From positions 10,903,001-10,967,000 of the forward strand of contig NC_079885.1 in NCBI RefSeq assembly GCF_029227915.1: 64,000 nt of DNA, read 5' to 3'. The notes under the pieces were generated by a model, which saw only the letters and a program-made list of their open reading frames with translations, searched no databases and had not been told where the DNA came from. Shown in pieces: positions 12,245-25,469 of the stretch (its first letter is position 1; each line of letters starts with the position of its first letter). The position numbers and the translations under genes are program-made. The DNA is from Hydractinia symbiolongicarpus (Eukaryota; Cnidaria; Hydrozoa; Anthoathecata; Hydractiniidae).

Positions 12245-12639
12245 TTACAGGACTCGACATAGCATCACTGCTAAAACTGTTACCAAAAAAACAAAAAACG
12301 AAGGCGATTGATCAGGTGTTGAGTTGGATTTGATATTTTTCCAATCTGGAAAATCTGTGTTGCATTTTTCAGTTGAGCAACATGACCTGCAACTTATCTC
12401 CGTCACACCAGCACCTGGTTTGCTGGGTAAACATCCAAAAGTGCAAGAATTTGATGTTTCCTTATGACAAGCTCTGGTGTATATGCTTGCACTTGTGTTG
12501 AATGGTTTCGACTCATCTATTCTACTATGCACTGCAAAAGTTGAACAAACCATTCCCTTCTCACAATCCACAGTCGCACTTGCACTTACCGGTGTTTTGC
12601 AAGAACCATGTTGACAACTATAACATTTCAGTGTAAAAA
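12245..12639 (-). CDS. Ly6/uPAR second exon, copy 1, native first exon missing
   Basis: The minus-strand exon opens after an acceptor (CTTTTAG) with two bases completing a phase-1 codon, then FTLKCYSCQHGSC, twelve cysteines ending CCSTEKCN, FPDW, NSTPDQS and a hydrophobic GPI-type tail to a TAA. The frame is intact (131 codons with the stop), but no signal peptide is encoded here. The native signal exon (31029-31077) was left outside the duplicated segment, so the sequence upstream is the next tandem unit. The first in-exon ATGs are out of frame. It is therefore either a 5'-truncated pseudogene or an exon spliced to another first exon (see 13512-13551). A donor-like GTAAGTG lies inside the exon. 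It differs from copy 2 at FPDWK versus FPDWE. Confidence 0.7.
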
Positions 12640-13511
12640 CTAAAAGAAAAATATTATCACATGAGTTTAGATTACCTGTCTGTCAAAGGTAACTTTTAGG
12701 CTGTTTCTTTATCAGGTTGACGCATTCTGAACTCATCGATGTTCACAGCGAACTAGGATTTCAAAATCTTAGATACAAACTTCAAAAACGTGCTAATTGT
12801 TGCTTATGTCAGCATTATTATTCTCACAGGATTTGACGAAAACCCTGCGTGGATTATTCCGTAATACAGATGTGTCAGAACGTGCGACCACGCTGTTCAC
12901 CTGTGGACTATTTTTTGTGTGCTAAATTTAGACAACAAACTCTATGGATACACTTACCAAGATGAAAAGTGTTTGATTAATATTAAAAAAAACCCAGGTG
13001 CTGTTAAATATATTTGCTTTCCTTTTGAGAAAAAAAGTATATGCATGCATTTGATCAAACAATAACACTTTACGCAGTAGCTGTCACGAACATGAAGTAG
13101 TAATAAGAAAGAAACCTCGTCCCCAGACCTTTTATGAACTTATATAAAAAAGAAAAACCTGGGGGTAATGGTGGTGACATGTTATTGATAAGGAAGTCAT
13201 TTAACCGAAAATTGTAACTTCGCCCTAACAATTTTCCCGCCAAACACTTTTTGATAAGTAAATAATTCAAAACAGACTATAAAAATGTAATTTGCATGCC
13301 TATAAGTTAAGAGGAGGGAAAGTAGGGGGGGGGGGGACCAACTAATGTAAATTATTTATTCGTTTTATCTAAGATTATAGTAACCGTATTACATATTTAG
13401 AAATAGGATAGAAAAAAGGTCTATTAACATGCGTACACGCTTGCTTTGATGCTGCTTAAGTTTCTCTCTTTAACAAACTCAAACGTGGGTTGCTTGTTGC
13501 TTGTTGATCAC

Positions 13512-13551
13512 CTACTGCAAAAGAGTAAACCAAGTAATGAACAAGTGCCAT
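13512..13551 (-). other. Candidate substitute signal-peptide exon (unit 2)
   Basis: Forty bases on the minus strand read MALVHYLVYSFAV plus one base, ending at a GTGATC donor in phase 1. Spliced over 872 bp to the exon at 12245-12639 it would restore a hydrophobic N-terminus in frame with FTLKCYSC. Equivalent stretches are at 7047-7086, 19448-19487 and 25430-25469. The donor is weak and the peptide short, so this is only a hypothesis. Confidence 0.25.
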
Positions 13552-15747
13552 TTGCCATTTAACATTTTTGGAGTAAATAAGCTGCAGTAGTAAGAGATTC
13601 TTCACAAATGACGTCGAATGTAGGAGGGACAGAGGTTCTGTTAAAATTGATACTGGTTGCAGGGGGAGGGAGAGAGGGAGTGGAACTACTGGTGATCTCA
13701 ATCTTCACAATTTTCAGACCAATGATTTTCCTGATGGGACTTCAAAAGGGGTTAATTGCGTAAAAGTATTTTGATGGGATTTTAAAAGGGATTGATTGCG
13801 TAAAAGTATTTAAAAAATATAAATATCGAACATGAGGAAATTAATCATTTTCTTAATTTCTGACAAATTCATGAGATTTCTAGAGATGCATGGAGTCAAA
13901 GCAATTGAAAGGCAATCGAACGATCTTTTTCTACCTAGCTGTCCACGATGATTGTTATTTCTCCACAGTTGTCACTTTTTCCTTATATTTCATATTTTTA
14001 AGTTGTATTTTTTATGATCCGATATCATTATTTTCCCACATAAACGGAACAAATGTGGTTGGTCGTGTCGCAAAATGACAGTAGCTTTTGATGGCTTGGT
14101 GTTTCATCTCTTCAGTTGCCTAAAAGGTTTTAAAAGAAGGGACTTTTTTACACAATATACAATGTCCTAGTTTATTCAAGCATCGAATTATTTGTTTTGA
14201 TCCTGTTTTCCTCTTTGTATAGAGAAAAGAACATATTTAGCAAAAAGTGTTTATTATTGACGTTTATAATGTATTGAAAATACCAAGATATACTCGTCTA
14301 GTTTTGGACGAAAAGAGTCGTTGTTGACAACTTGAAACGAGAGTATTCGTGAACGTTTGAAGTAAGGTTGGAATATCAGATTGTAAATGCAGTGAAACGT
14401 TGTGGACATGTTGAATACATAATGAATGCTTCATATTTCATTTCGAACCAACATAGCGGTTCGTTGTATTTTTTATTCGCCGTAAGATTTCTCTGACCTT
14501 GTTTTTCGTTCGTAATATCTTATTTAGTAGCAAAGACATCAATGCTCTACCTGTGACAAATTTGCCATTGTACAAAACAGAGCGACTGTGGTGTGATGAC
14601 CACATAAAGTCTCACCAAAATATTGACAATTTTTTTTATGAAAATATCGAAAACATTTTATCTCGATTGTTACAGATTTCCATGTAATGTTCACGGTTTA
14701 TGTTAATACTATGTTACAAAAAGCTCTATTACTTGTTTCGAAATTAATCCAAATTTGTTTTCTTTTTACATTGCCTAAAACATCAACATTTTCATTCCTT
14801 TTTTTCCGTCTAATATCTTCATGATAACACGATGGATGATAATTCAACTCTAAAGCGACAATTTTTTTCTATTCAACAACCGTTATATAGGCAAATAAAC
14901 TTGGGTTACTATATTTCTGAAGACTCACTGCTTGTAATCTTTTCGCTGCCGTCTCCTTGGTGCAGCGGCTCATCATCTGTCACAGTACGCTCAGTTTTCT
15001 TTTTTTAGACGAAGTTCGTTTTAAAATTTATTCGTAGCGATAAATCTGTTTAAATGTTATGTCAGGTTCCACTTGCTATATCTTTGTGTATTTGAGCTTG
15101 TTGGTTCATTGCTTTCAGATCTTATCGTTCATTTCGTCTGTTAAACGACCGTAATGTTTTAAAATGCGTATAATTGGATTACTTTTGATAACATTGGTAT
15201 TTTGCGATATTTCGTCTACCAGTGTTTTTCACAAATTTAAAAATGGCGATTTTAAGCGACAGAATTGGCCACCATAACACGGGCAGTAAGTATCTATTTA
15301 TCAACAAAAAAAGATTATTGCAAAGGAATAGGCTAAAAAAAAAGGAAAAGAAAATTTTAAAAAGTAAAAAATGTTAACCACAGGGCTTAATCCACTGCCT
15401 CTCTGCTTTCTAAGCAGGACAAATTGCACCTGATCATAAACTGGATGTTGGATTTGAATGTCAACATTTCTAAATAAACAAATAATTTCATATTCATATT
15501 TTTGATAAAATTGATAAAAATCTCCCAGTTCCAAGTCGTTTTTTAAAGGAAGAGAAAAGCAATCTTGAGATATTAGGTTAATAAAACTATTTAATCAAAA
15601 CCACGGCTGACAACAAAATCATTCAAAAATGCGTCAAATCAATTGCACCTGTCCCCTTTTTTATCATTTTATCTTCAGTGAGCGAGTTTGCGAAATCACA
15701 CAACCGAGAAATCAGGAAAGGGCGTTGCGCCTAGATCTCTTTCTTTC

Positions 15748-15948
15748 TCATTTGTGGTGGTTTTGTTGCCGCGACCTTTCGAGAAACACCAACGTCTGTA
15801 TTTCCCCACTCCGAACTCTATTGAGATCTTTCAAATTTTTTAATTTATCAATCATGTGTTGTATGTGGCACTCTTCTCCTTCCACGTCAGCATCTTCACC
15901 ATATTTGTCACCGTCATCAAATGGTACCTCTTCTACATCATTGACTAG
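15748..15948 (-). other. Conserved 66-codon open stretch, unit 2
   Basis: Counterpart of 9709-9909, with the frame still open to HHK-stop. A second minus-strand remnant downstream (about 15390-15534) reads LGDFYQFYQKYEYE then VYDQVQFVLLRKQRGSG, and could belong to the same decayed gene. Confidence 0.3.
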
Positions 15949-16363
15949 TTATTCTCCCACAGATTTGAGAGACACGTGCCACAAAACATTTCAAAAATAT
16001 GTTTATTGTTCTTGAAAGTTCCAAACACTTCTATTACGGCTCAAGTTAGTGAACAGCCATCAAATCGTGGAAGTGACTATGGTTTGCAAATTCCTGTACT
16101 TTATTGCTTTCATGGACAAGAAAAGTTAATAATCCGAATAGTAAAGATCGAATTTATAAAAAGCGATCTAGATTGTTAGAATTTTTTTGGACTGACCGCT
16201 AATTGAAAAAAGTCATATTTACTATTTTATCGCCTGGCCAGAGAAAGGGCCAGAGAAAAAAAAGAGGCGTTCGCCTTTTACAGTGTCCGTCAGCTTTGAG
16301 AGAATACTGTACTCCATAATTCCTAACCTATCTATAAAAACAAATTGGAGAAGCGAGTCAAAC

Positions 16364-16790
16364 TCAGGGTGACCACTAACAAAATGAGAACAAATGTAAG
16401 GATATTAAGGAGAATTAAGGAGACAAATTGACATTTTTAAGGATATTTTGCTACAAACGAAAATAAAAAAATAAAAAAATAAGGATAATTAAGGAGAAAA
16501 CCAATTTTCATACTATGTTCTATGATAAGAAAATTATACATATTATACAACTTATAAATTATGCCCTGAGAGATAGAAAATATAGGATTTCAGGTAACAG
16601 AGAAATTTGTCTTACTTTACTGGTGATGAACAATCCATGAACACATACATTTTTATCAGAAAAATTAAAAAATAAGGAGAAATTAAAGAGAATAGCTAAA
16701 ACTTCAATTTTTAAGTATATTTAAGTACTTTTAAGGAGATTTTCTTCTTCTAAGGTTATTTAAGGAATTGAAGGAGGAGTGGTCACCCTG
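16364..16790. mobile_element. MITE with CAGGGTGACCAC termini, unit 2
   Basis: Orthologous copy of 10399-10822, inserted before the tandem amplification because all four units share the position. The right flank is mutated (AACCT), weakening the target duplication. Confidence 0.7.
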
Positions 16791-17566
16791 AACCTATCAC
16801 TTTTTTAATCTAGACAAAATATTAATTTTACAGTATTAAATGTTTTGATTATAATCGAGAACAAGAGAAGAGCTTTTTCAGATTCCTTATAATTTAAGCA
16901 TGGCGTAAGCAGATTGTGAGGCTGAATAAAATTAAAAGGAATGTTATTATTATTGCATATAATCTAATCAAGCAAAACCTATGTACTAACAGATAAAAAA
17001 ATTAAAAAAAAAGAATTAAAAAAAAAGGATATAATTATAATCAAATGTGAAAGTGTTACCAGCAAATGTGGAAGGAAATTTTATTAATTACACCGAATTT
17101 GAGTCAAAGTTTCAAGTATATACGACCATAATATCCAGAAATACATCAGGTAAACTGCTATAGATTGATGTCAAAGTTTTACCATCTAAAATTTGTAAAC
17201 GGTATGACTGCATACAACCTACAAGTCAACTATTTTAAACTTTTAAAACGCATTATAAAATATACCAACTAAAAGTGAAAAACTTATAGATTATATCGAC
17301 TCGCTTTTATTTAGCTTATAGTTAAAAAAAGGTCGCCCTAAAAAAGTCGACAAAATTTTTAGTGCGTAAAAATATTAGTCAGTCCCTTTTTTTCGACTAA
17401 TGTTTTTGCAGATTTTATTAATGGGTCATACAACATGCTAATTTTAATATTCTAAATTCAACTAGACCTTAAGGTACCCTTATTTTTTAAGGTATTTGAA
17501 TTTTAATGCACTAAAAATCGACAAAACCAAAGAGCAAAAATTAAAGTTGATAAAAATAGATGATTG

Positions 17567-17597
<31 letters not shown>

Positions 17598-18179
17598 CGT
17601 AAAAAAAAAGTTAACCAAAATTTTAAATCGACGAATTTATCATCAATTTAAAATTTTGGTCAGCTTGTCTAAAATTTTGTCCTGTCTTAAATACCAAACA
17701 ACAACAAATTCAATTTAAATAAAAAATCACGAGTGCAAATATTTTACAACAACATAAATGGCGTTAAGAGAGAGATAACTCACAAATTAAAAAGTGTAAT
17801 CTAGATGTTAACCCGATGTTGGAAATTGCCCCTCCCTCCTTGTCACGTCATAGTCAGAAGATATAATAACTGGGACATACGCTCCTGTAGAGCATGGGAG
17901 CTCTTAAAATACTTTCTACACCCTAAAAAAACCCCGATGTCTCACGGTATAACATTTTAACGTCAAAGGATTAATCCCCCCCCCCCTCTTTAATGTATAG
18001 CAGACACTTTTTGATTATAGCAAAATATCCGTTTCTCTTTGTTTTAAATAATAGAAACCGTCTCAAATCACTTCTGCTTGCCATTAAAATACATTAAATA
18101 CTAAATACATCAGCACCGTTGTAAAAGTCCCATTTAAAACAAGATATGTCCACACATAAAAAAAGAAAACATCGTCCGT

Positions 18180-18574
18180 TTACAGGACTCGACATAGCAT
18201 CACTGCTAAAACTGTTACCAAAAAAACAAAAAACGAAGGCGATTGATCAGGTGTTGAGTTGGATTTGATATTTTCCCAATCTGGAAAATCTGTGTTGCAT
18301 TTTTCAGTTGAGCAACATGACCTGCAACTTATCTCCGTCACACCAGCACCTGGTTTGCTGGGTAAACATCCAAAAGTGCAAGAATTTGATGTTTCCTTAT
18401 GACAAGCTCTGGTGTATATGCTTGCACTTGTGTTGAATGGTTTCGACTCATCTATTCTACTATGCACTGCAAAAGTTGAACAAACCATTCCCTTCTCACA
18501 ATCCACAGTCGCACTTGCACTTACCGGTGTTTTGCAAGAACCATGTTGACAACTATAACATTTCAGTGTAAAAA
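18180..18574 (-). CDS. Ly6/uPAR second exon, copy 2, native first exon missing
   Basis: Same structure as 12245-12639: acceptor CTTTTAG, phase-1 entry, twelve cysteines, CCSTEKCN, GPI-type tail and an intact frame. The only predicted difference from copy 1 that I see is FPDWE for FPDWK. The native signal exon is absent; the nearest candidate upstream is at 19448-19487, 873 bp away. Whether it is transcribed cannot be told from the sequence. Confidence 0.7.
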
Positions 18575-19447
18575 CTAAAAGAAAAATATTATCACATGAG
18601 TTTAGATTACCTGTCTGTCAAAGGTAACTTTTAGGCTGTTTCTTTATCAGGTTGACGCATTCTGAACTCATCGATGTTCACAGCGAACTAGGATTTCAAA
18701 ATCTTAGATACAAACTTCAAAAACGTGCTAATTGTTGCTTATGTCAGCATTATTATTCTCACAGGATTTGACGAAAACCCTGCGTGGATTATTCCGTAAT
18801 ACAGATGTGTCAGAACGTGCGACCACGCTGTTCACCTGTGGACTATTTTTTGTGTGCTAAATTTAGACAACAAACTCTATGGATACACTTACCAAGATGA
18901 AAAGTGTTTGATTAATATTAAAAAAAACCCAGGTGCTGTTAAATATATTTGCTTTCCTTTTGAGAAAAAAAGTATATGCATGCATTTGATCAAACAATAA
19001 CACTTTACGCAGTAGCTGTCACGAACATGAAGTAGTAATAAGAAAGAAACCTCGTACCCAGACCTTTTATGAACTTATATAAAAAAGAAAAACCTGGGGG
19101 TAATGGTGGTGACATGTTATTGATAAGGAAGTCATTTAACCGAAAATTGTAACTTCGCCCTAACAATTTTCCCGCCAAACACTTTTTGATAAGTAAATAA
19201 TTCAAAACAGACTATAAAAATGTAATTTGCATGCCTATAAGTTAAGAGGAGGGAAAGTAGGGGGGGGGGGGGACCAACTAATGTAAATTATTTATTCGTT
19301 TTATCTAAGATTATAGTAACCGTATTACATATTTAGAAATAGGATAGAAAAAAGGTCTATTAACATGCGTACACGCTTGCTTTGATGCTGCTTAAGTTTC
19401 TCTCTTTAACAAACTCAAACGTGGGTTGCTTGTTGCTTGTTGATCAC

Positions 19448-19487
19448 CTACTGCAAAAGAGTAAACCAAGTAATGAACAAGTGCCAT
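19448..19487 (-). other. Candidate substitute signal-peptide exon (unit 3)
   Basis: Identical in sequence and phase to 13512-13551; it would serve the Ly6 exon at 18180-18574 through an 873-bp intron. No further evidence. Confidence 0.25.
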
Positions 19488-21683
19488 TTGCCATTTAACA
19501 TTTTTGGAGTAAATAAGCTGCAGTAGTAAGAGATTCTTCACAAATGACGTCGAATGTAGGAGGGACAGAGGTTCTGTTAAAATTGATACTGGTTGCAGGG
19601 GGAGGGAGAGAGGGAGTGGAACTACTGGTGATCTCAATCTTCACAATTTTCAGACCAATGATTTTCCTGATGGGACTTCAAAAGGGGTTAATTGCGTAAA
19701 AGTATTTTGATGGGATTTTAAAAGGGATTGATTGCGTAAAAGTATTTAAAAAATATAAATATCGAACATGAGGAAATTAATCATTTTCTTAATTTCTGAC
19801 AAATTCATGAGATTTCTAGAGATGCATGGAGTCAAAGCAATTGAAAGGCAATCGAACGATCTTTTTCTACCTAGCTGTCCACGATGATTGTTATTTCTCC
19901 ACAGTTGTCACTTTTTCCTTATATTTCATATTTTTAAGTTGTATTTTTTATGATCCGATATCATTATTTTCCCACATAAACGGAACAAATGTGGTTGGTC
20001 GTGTCGCAAAATGACAGTAGCTTTTGATGGCTTGGTGTTTCATCTCTTCAGTTGCCTAAAAGGTTTTAAAAGAAGGGACTTTTTTACACAATATACAATG
20101 TCCTAGTTTATTCAAGCATCGAATTATTTGTTTTGATCCTGTTTTCCTCTTTGTATAGAGAAAAGAACATATTTAGCAAAAAGTGTTTATTATTGACGTT
20201 TATAATGTATTGAAAATACCAAGATATACTCGTCTAGTTTTGGACGAAAAGAGTCGTTGTTGACAACTTGAAACGAGAGTATTCGTGAACGTTTGAAGTA
20301 AGGTTGGAATATCAGATTGTAAATGCAGTGAAACGTTGTGGACATGTTAAATACATAATGAATGCTTCATATTTCATTTCGAACCAACATAGCGGTTCGT
20401 TGTATTTTTTATTCGCCGTAAGATTTCTCTGACCTTGTTTTTCGTTCGTAATATCTTATTTAGTAGCAAAGACATCAATGCTCTACCTGTGACAAATTTG
20501 CCATTGTACAAAACAGAGCGACTGTGGTGTGATGACCACATAAAGTCTCACCAAAATATTGACAATTTTTTTTATGAAAATATCGAAAACATTTTATCTC
20601 GATTGTTACAGATTTCCATGTAATGTTCACGGTTTATGTTAATACTATGTTACAAAAAGCTCTATTACTTGTTTCGAAATTAATCCAAATTTGTTTTCTT
20701 TTTACATTGCCTAAAACATCAACATTTTCATTCCTTTTTTTCCGTCTAATATCTTCATGATAACACGATGGATGATAATTCAACTCTAAAGCGACAATTT
20801 TTTTCTATTCAACAACCGTTATATAGGCAAATAAACTTGGGTTACTATATTTCTGAAGACTCACTGCTTGTAATCTTTTCGCTGCCGTCTCCTTGGTGCA
20901 GCGGCTCATCATCTGTCACAGTACGCTCAGTTTTCTTTTTTTAGACGAAGTTCGTTTTAAAATTTATTCGTAGCGATAAATCTGTTTAAATGTTATGTCA
21001 GGTTCCACTTGCTATATCTTTGTGTATTTGAGCTTGTTGGTTCATTGCTTTCAGATCTTATCGTTCATTTCGTCTGTTAAACGACCGTAATGTTTTAAAA
21101 TGCGTATAATTGGATTACTTTTGATAACATTGGTATTTTGCGATATTTCGTCTACCAGTGTTTTTCACAAATTTAAAAATGGCGATTTTAAGCGACAGAA
21201 TTGGCCACCATAACACGGGCAGTAAGTATCTATTTATCAACAAAAAAAGATTATTGCAAAGGAATAGGCTAAAAAAAAAGGAAAAGAAAATTTTAAAAAG
21301 TAAAAAATGTTAACCACAGGGCTTAATCCACTGCCTCTCTGCTTTCTAAGCAGGACAAATTGCACCTGATCATAAACTGGATGTTGGATTTGAATGTCAA
21401 CATTTCTAAATAAACAAATAATTTCATATTCATATTTTTGATAAAATTGATAAAAATCTCCCAGTTCCAAGTCGTTTTTTAAAGGAAGAGAAAAGCAATC
21501 TTGAGATATTAGGTTAATAAAACTATTTAATCAAAACCACGGCTGACAACAAAATCATTCAAAAATGCGTCAAATCAATTGCACCTGTCCCCTTTTTTAT
21601 CATTTTATCTTCAGTGAGCGAGTTTGCGAAATCACACAACCGAGAAATCAGGAAAGGGCGTTGCGCCTAGATCTCTTTCTTTC

Positions 21684-21884
21684 TCATTTGTGGTGGTTTT
21701 GTTGCCGCGACCTTTCGAGAAACACCAACGTCTGTATTTCCCCACTCCGAACTCTATTGAGATCTTTCAAATTTTTTAATTTATCAATCATGTGTTGTAT
21801 GTGGCACTCTTCTCCTTCCACGTCAGCATCTTCACCATATTTGTCACCGTCATCAAATGGTACCTCTTCTACATCATTGACTAG
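21684..21884 (-). other. Conserved 66-codon open stretch, unit 3
   Basis: Counterpart of 9709-9909 and 15748-15948; same frame, no stop gained. Confidence 0.3.
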
Positions 21885-22300
21885 TTATTCTCCCACAGAT
21901 TTGAGAGACACGTGCCACAAAACATTTCAAAAATATGTTTATTGTTCTTGAAAGTTCCAAACACTTCTATTACGGCTCAAGTTAGTGAACAGCCATCAAA
22001 TCGTGGAAGTGACTATGGTTTGCAAATTCCTGTACTTTATTGCTTTAATGGACAAGAAAAGTTAATAATCCGAATAGTAAAGATCGAATTTATAAAAAGC
22101 GATCTAGATTGTTAGAATTTTTTTGGACTGACCGCTAATTGAAAAAAGTCATATTTACTATTTTATCGCCTGGCCAGAGAAAGGGCCAGAGAAAAAAAAG
22201 AGGCGTTCGCCTTTTACAGTGTCCGTCAGCTTTGAGAGAATACTGTACTCCATAATTCCTAACCTATCTATAAAAACAAATTGGAGAAGCGAGTCAAACT

Positions 22301-22726
22301 CAGGGTGACCACTAACAAAATGAGAACAAATGTAAGGATATTAAGGAGAATTAAGGAGACAAATTGACATTTTTAAGGATATTTTGCTACAAACGAAAAT
22401 AACAAAATAAAAAAATAAGGATAATTAAGGAGAAAACCAATTTTCATACTATGTTCTATGATAAGAAAATTATACATATTATACAACTTATAAATTATGC
22501 CCTGAGAGATAGAAAATATAGGATTTCAGGTAACAGAGAAATTTGTCTTACTTTACTGGTGATGAACAATCCATGAACACATACATTTTTATCAGAAAAA
22601 TTAAAAAATAAGGAGAAATTAAAGAGAATAGCTAAAACTTCAATTTTTAAGTATATTTAAGTACTTTTAAGGAGATTTTCTTCTTCTAAGGTTATTTAAG
22701 GAATTGAAGGAGGAGTGGTCACCCTG
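22301..22726. mobile_element. MITE with CAGGGTGACCAC termini, unit 3
   Basis: Orthologous to 16364-16790, differing by a few bases. It confirms that this insertion is older than the array. Confidence 0.7.
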
Positions 22727-24169
22727 AACCTATCACTTTTTTAATCTAGACAAAATATTAATTTCACAGTATTAAATGTTTCTATTATAATCGAGAACTA
22801 GAGAAGAGCTTTTTCAGATTCCTTAAAATTTAAGCATGGCGTAAGCAGATTGTGAGGCTGAATAAAATTAAAAGGAATGTTATTATTATTGCATATAATC
22901 TAATCAAGCAAAACCTATGTACTAACAGATAAAAAAATTAAAAAAAAAGAATTAAAAAAAAACGATATAATTATAATCAAATGTGAAAGTGCTACCAGCA
23001 AATGTGGAAGGAAATTTTATTAATTACAGCAAATTTGAGTCAAAGTTTCAAGTATATACGACCATAATATCCAGAAATACATCAGGTAAACTGCTATAAA
23101 TTGATGTCAAAGTTTTACCATCTAAAATTTGTAAACGGTATGACTGCAAACAACCTACAAGTCAACTATTTTAAACTTTTAAAACGCATTATAAAATATA
23201 CCAACTAAAAGTGAAAAACTTATAGATTATATCGACTCGCTTTTATTTAGCTTATAGTTAAAAAAAGGTCGCCCTAAAAAAGTCGACAAAATTTTTGGTC
23301 CTTAAAAATATTAGTCAGTCCCTTTTTTTTCGACTAATATTTTGCAGATTTTATTAATGGGTCATACAACATGCTAATTTTAATATATTAAATTCAACTA
23401 GACCTTAAGGTACCCTTATTTTTTAAGGTATTTGAATTTTAATGCACTAAAAATCGACAAAACCAAAGAGCAAAAATTAAAGTTGATAAAAATAGATGAT
23501 TGATAAAAAAAAAAAAAAAAAAAAAACGTAAAAAAAAAGTTAACCAAAATTTTAAATCGACGAATTTATCATCAATTTAAAATTTTGGTCAACTTGTCTA
23601 AAATTTTGTCACTTTCCACCGATTTTATCTTACCAATAAAGTAATTAACTCATCTATGGCCTGTCTTAAATACCAAACAACAACAAATTCAATTTAAATA
23701 AAAAATCACGAGTGCAAATATTTCACAATAACATAAATGGCGTTAAGAGAGAGATGACTCACAAATTAAAAAGTGTAATCTAGATGTTAACCCGATGTTG
23801 GAAATTGCCCCTCCCTCCTTGCCCAAAACGTCAAAATCAGAAGATATAATATCTGGGACATACGCTCCTGTAGAGCATGGGAGCTCTTAAAATACTTTCA
23901 ACTCCCTAAAAAAACCCCGATGTCTCACGGTATAACATTTTAACGTCAAAGGATTAACCCCCCCCCCCCCCCCCCCTCTTTAATGTATAGCAGACACTTT
24001 TTGATTTTAGCAAAATATCCGTTTCTCTTTGTTTAAAATAATAGAAACCGTCTCAAATCACTTCTGCTTGCCATTAAAATACATTAAATACTAAATACAT
24101 CAACACCGTTTTAAAAGTCCCTTTTAAAACAAGATATGTCCACACATAAAAAAAGAAAACATCGTCCGT

Positions 24170-24564
24170 TTACAGGACTCGACATAGCATCACTGCTAAA
24201 ACTGTTACTAAAAAAACAAAAAACGAAGCCGATTGATCAGGTGTTGAGTTGGATTTGATATTTTCCCAATCTGGAAAATCTGTGTTGCATTTTTCAGTTG
24301 AGCAACATGACCTGCAACTTATCTCCGTCACACCAGCACCTGGTTTGCTGGGTGTACATCCAAAAGTGCAAGAATTCGATGTTTCCTTATGACAAGCTCT
24401 GGTGTATATGCTTGCACTTGTGTTGAATGGTTTCGACTCATCTATTCTACTATGCACTGCAAAAGTTGAACAAACCATTCCCTTCTCACAATCCACAGTC
24501 GCACTTGCACTTACCGGTGTTTTGCAAGAACCATGTTGACAACTATAACATTTCAGTGTAAAAA
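24170..24564 (-). CDS. Ly6/uPAR second exon, copy 3, native first exon missing
   Basis: Same exon as copies 1 and 2, with intact frame and all twelve cysteines. Replacements seen are GCTPSKP for GCLPSKP and DQSASFF for DQSPSFF, near the last finger and the GPI-attachment region. A small change in the upstream intron (GTCTTGTCAAGG instead of GTCTGTCAAAGG) opens the frame back to an ATG at 24661, but that read-through has no signal peptide and crosses the acceptor, so I do not use it. The nearest candidate first exon is at 25430-25469. Confidence 0.7.
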
Positions 24565-25429
24565 CTAAAAGAAAAATATTATCACATGAGTTTAGATTAC
24601 CTGTCTTGTCAAGGTAACTTTTAGGCTGTTTCTTTATCAGGTTGACGCATTCTGAACTCATCGATGTTCACAGCGAACTAGGATTTCAAAATCTTAGATA
24701 CAAACTTCAAAAACGTGCTAATTGTTGCTTATGTCAGCATTATTATTCTCACAGGATTTGACGAAAACCCTGCGTGGATTATTCCGTAATACAGATGTGT
24801 CAGAACGTGCGACCACGCTGTTCACCTGTGGACTATTTTTTGTGTGCTAAATTTAGACAACAAACTCTATGGATACACTTACCAAGATGAAAAGTGTTTG
24901 ATTAATATTAAAAAAAACCCAGGTGCTGTTAAATATATTTGCTTTCCTTTTGAGAAAAAAAGTATATGCATGCATTTGATCAAACAATAACACTTTACGC
25001 AGTAGCTGTCACGAACATGAAGTAGTAATAAGAAAGAAACCTCGTACCCAGACCTTTTATGAACTTATATAAAAAAGAAAAACCTGGGGGTAATGGTGGT
25101 GACATGTTATTGATAAGGAAGTCATTTAACCGAAAATTGTAACTTCGCCCTAACAATTTTCCCGCCAAACACTTTTTGATAAGTAAATTCAAAACAGACT
25201 ATAAAAATGTAATTTGCATGCCTTTAAGTTAAGAGGAGGGAAAGTAGGGGGGGGACCAACTAATGTAAATTATTTATTCGTTTTATCTAAGATTATAGTA
25301 ACCGTATTACATATTTAGAAATAGGATAGAAAAAAGGTCTATTAACATGCGTACACGCTTGCTTTGATGCTGCTTAAGTTTCTCTCTTTAACAAACTCAA
25401 ACGTGGGTTGCTTGTTGCTTGTTGATCAC

Positions 25430-25469
25430 CTACTGCAAAAGAGTAAACCAAGTAATGAACAAGTGCCAT
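25430..25469 (-). other. Candidate substitute signal-peptide exon (unit 4)
   Basis: Same as 13512-13551; it would serve copy 3 (24170-24564) through an 865-bp intron. Confidence 0.25.

Larger units (their letters stand above)
6172..12908. repeat. Tandem segmental duplication, unit 1
   Basis: First of four head-to-tail copies. It starts at TATTTTTTGTGTGCTAAATT and runs to the same junction near 12909. It is longer than the others (about 6.74 kb) because of two Helitron clusters (6495-6813 and 8826-9234) that the sister units lack. It also lacks about 60 bp present in units 2-4 just before the first cluster. It carries a Ly6 second exon at 12245-12639. Confidence 0.9.
12909..18843. repeat. Tandem segmental duplication, unit 2
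   Basis: 5935 bp. Its left two-thirds is almost identical to unit 3, while the Ly6 exon and 3' flank match unit 1 better. It has a private deletion of about 50 bp near 17682 (sequence present at 11697-11746). No Helitron insertions, so it preserves both empty sites. Confidence 0.9.
18844..24833. repeat. Tandem segmental duplication, unit 3
   Basis: 5990 bp. The left part is nearly identical to unit 2, whereas the stretch around 23820-24130 shares variants with unit 4 (GCCCAAAACGTC, CCGTTTTAAAAGTCCC) that units 1 and 2 lack. This mosaic points to unequal exchange or gene conversion. It has a poly(C) run of about 20 near 23948, longer than in the other units. Confidence 0.9.

Noticed and set aside
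12245-12571. Start of the Ly6 copy at a GTG near 12571
   Set aside because: The codon is an internal Val (TVDCEKG) in the middle of the cysteine domain. The exon clearly extends upstream to the acceptor at 12640.
13456-13701. 81-codon minus-strand frame conserved in all four units (also 6991, 19392, 25374)
   Set aside because: Conservation is no better than in the rest of these nearly identical units, and the Leu/Pro/Ser text has no family likeness. I keep only its internal 40-base piece as a speculative signal exon.
24565-24661. N-terminal extension of Ly6 copy 3 to an ATG at 24661
   Set aside because: It reads through the intron and acceptor, has no signal peptide, and is open only because of a small change in the intron of that copy.
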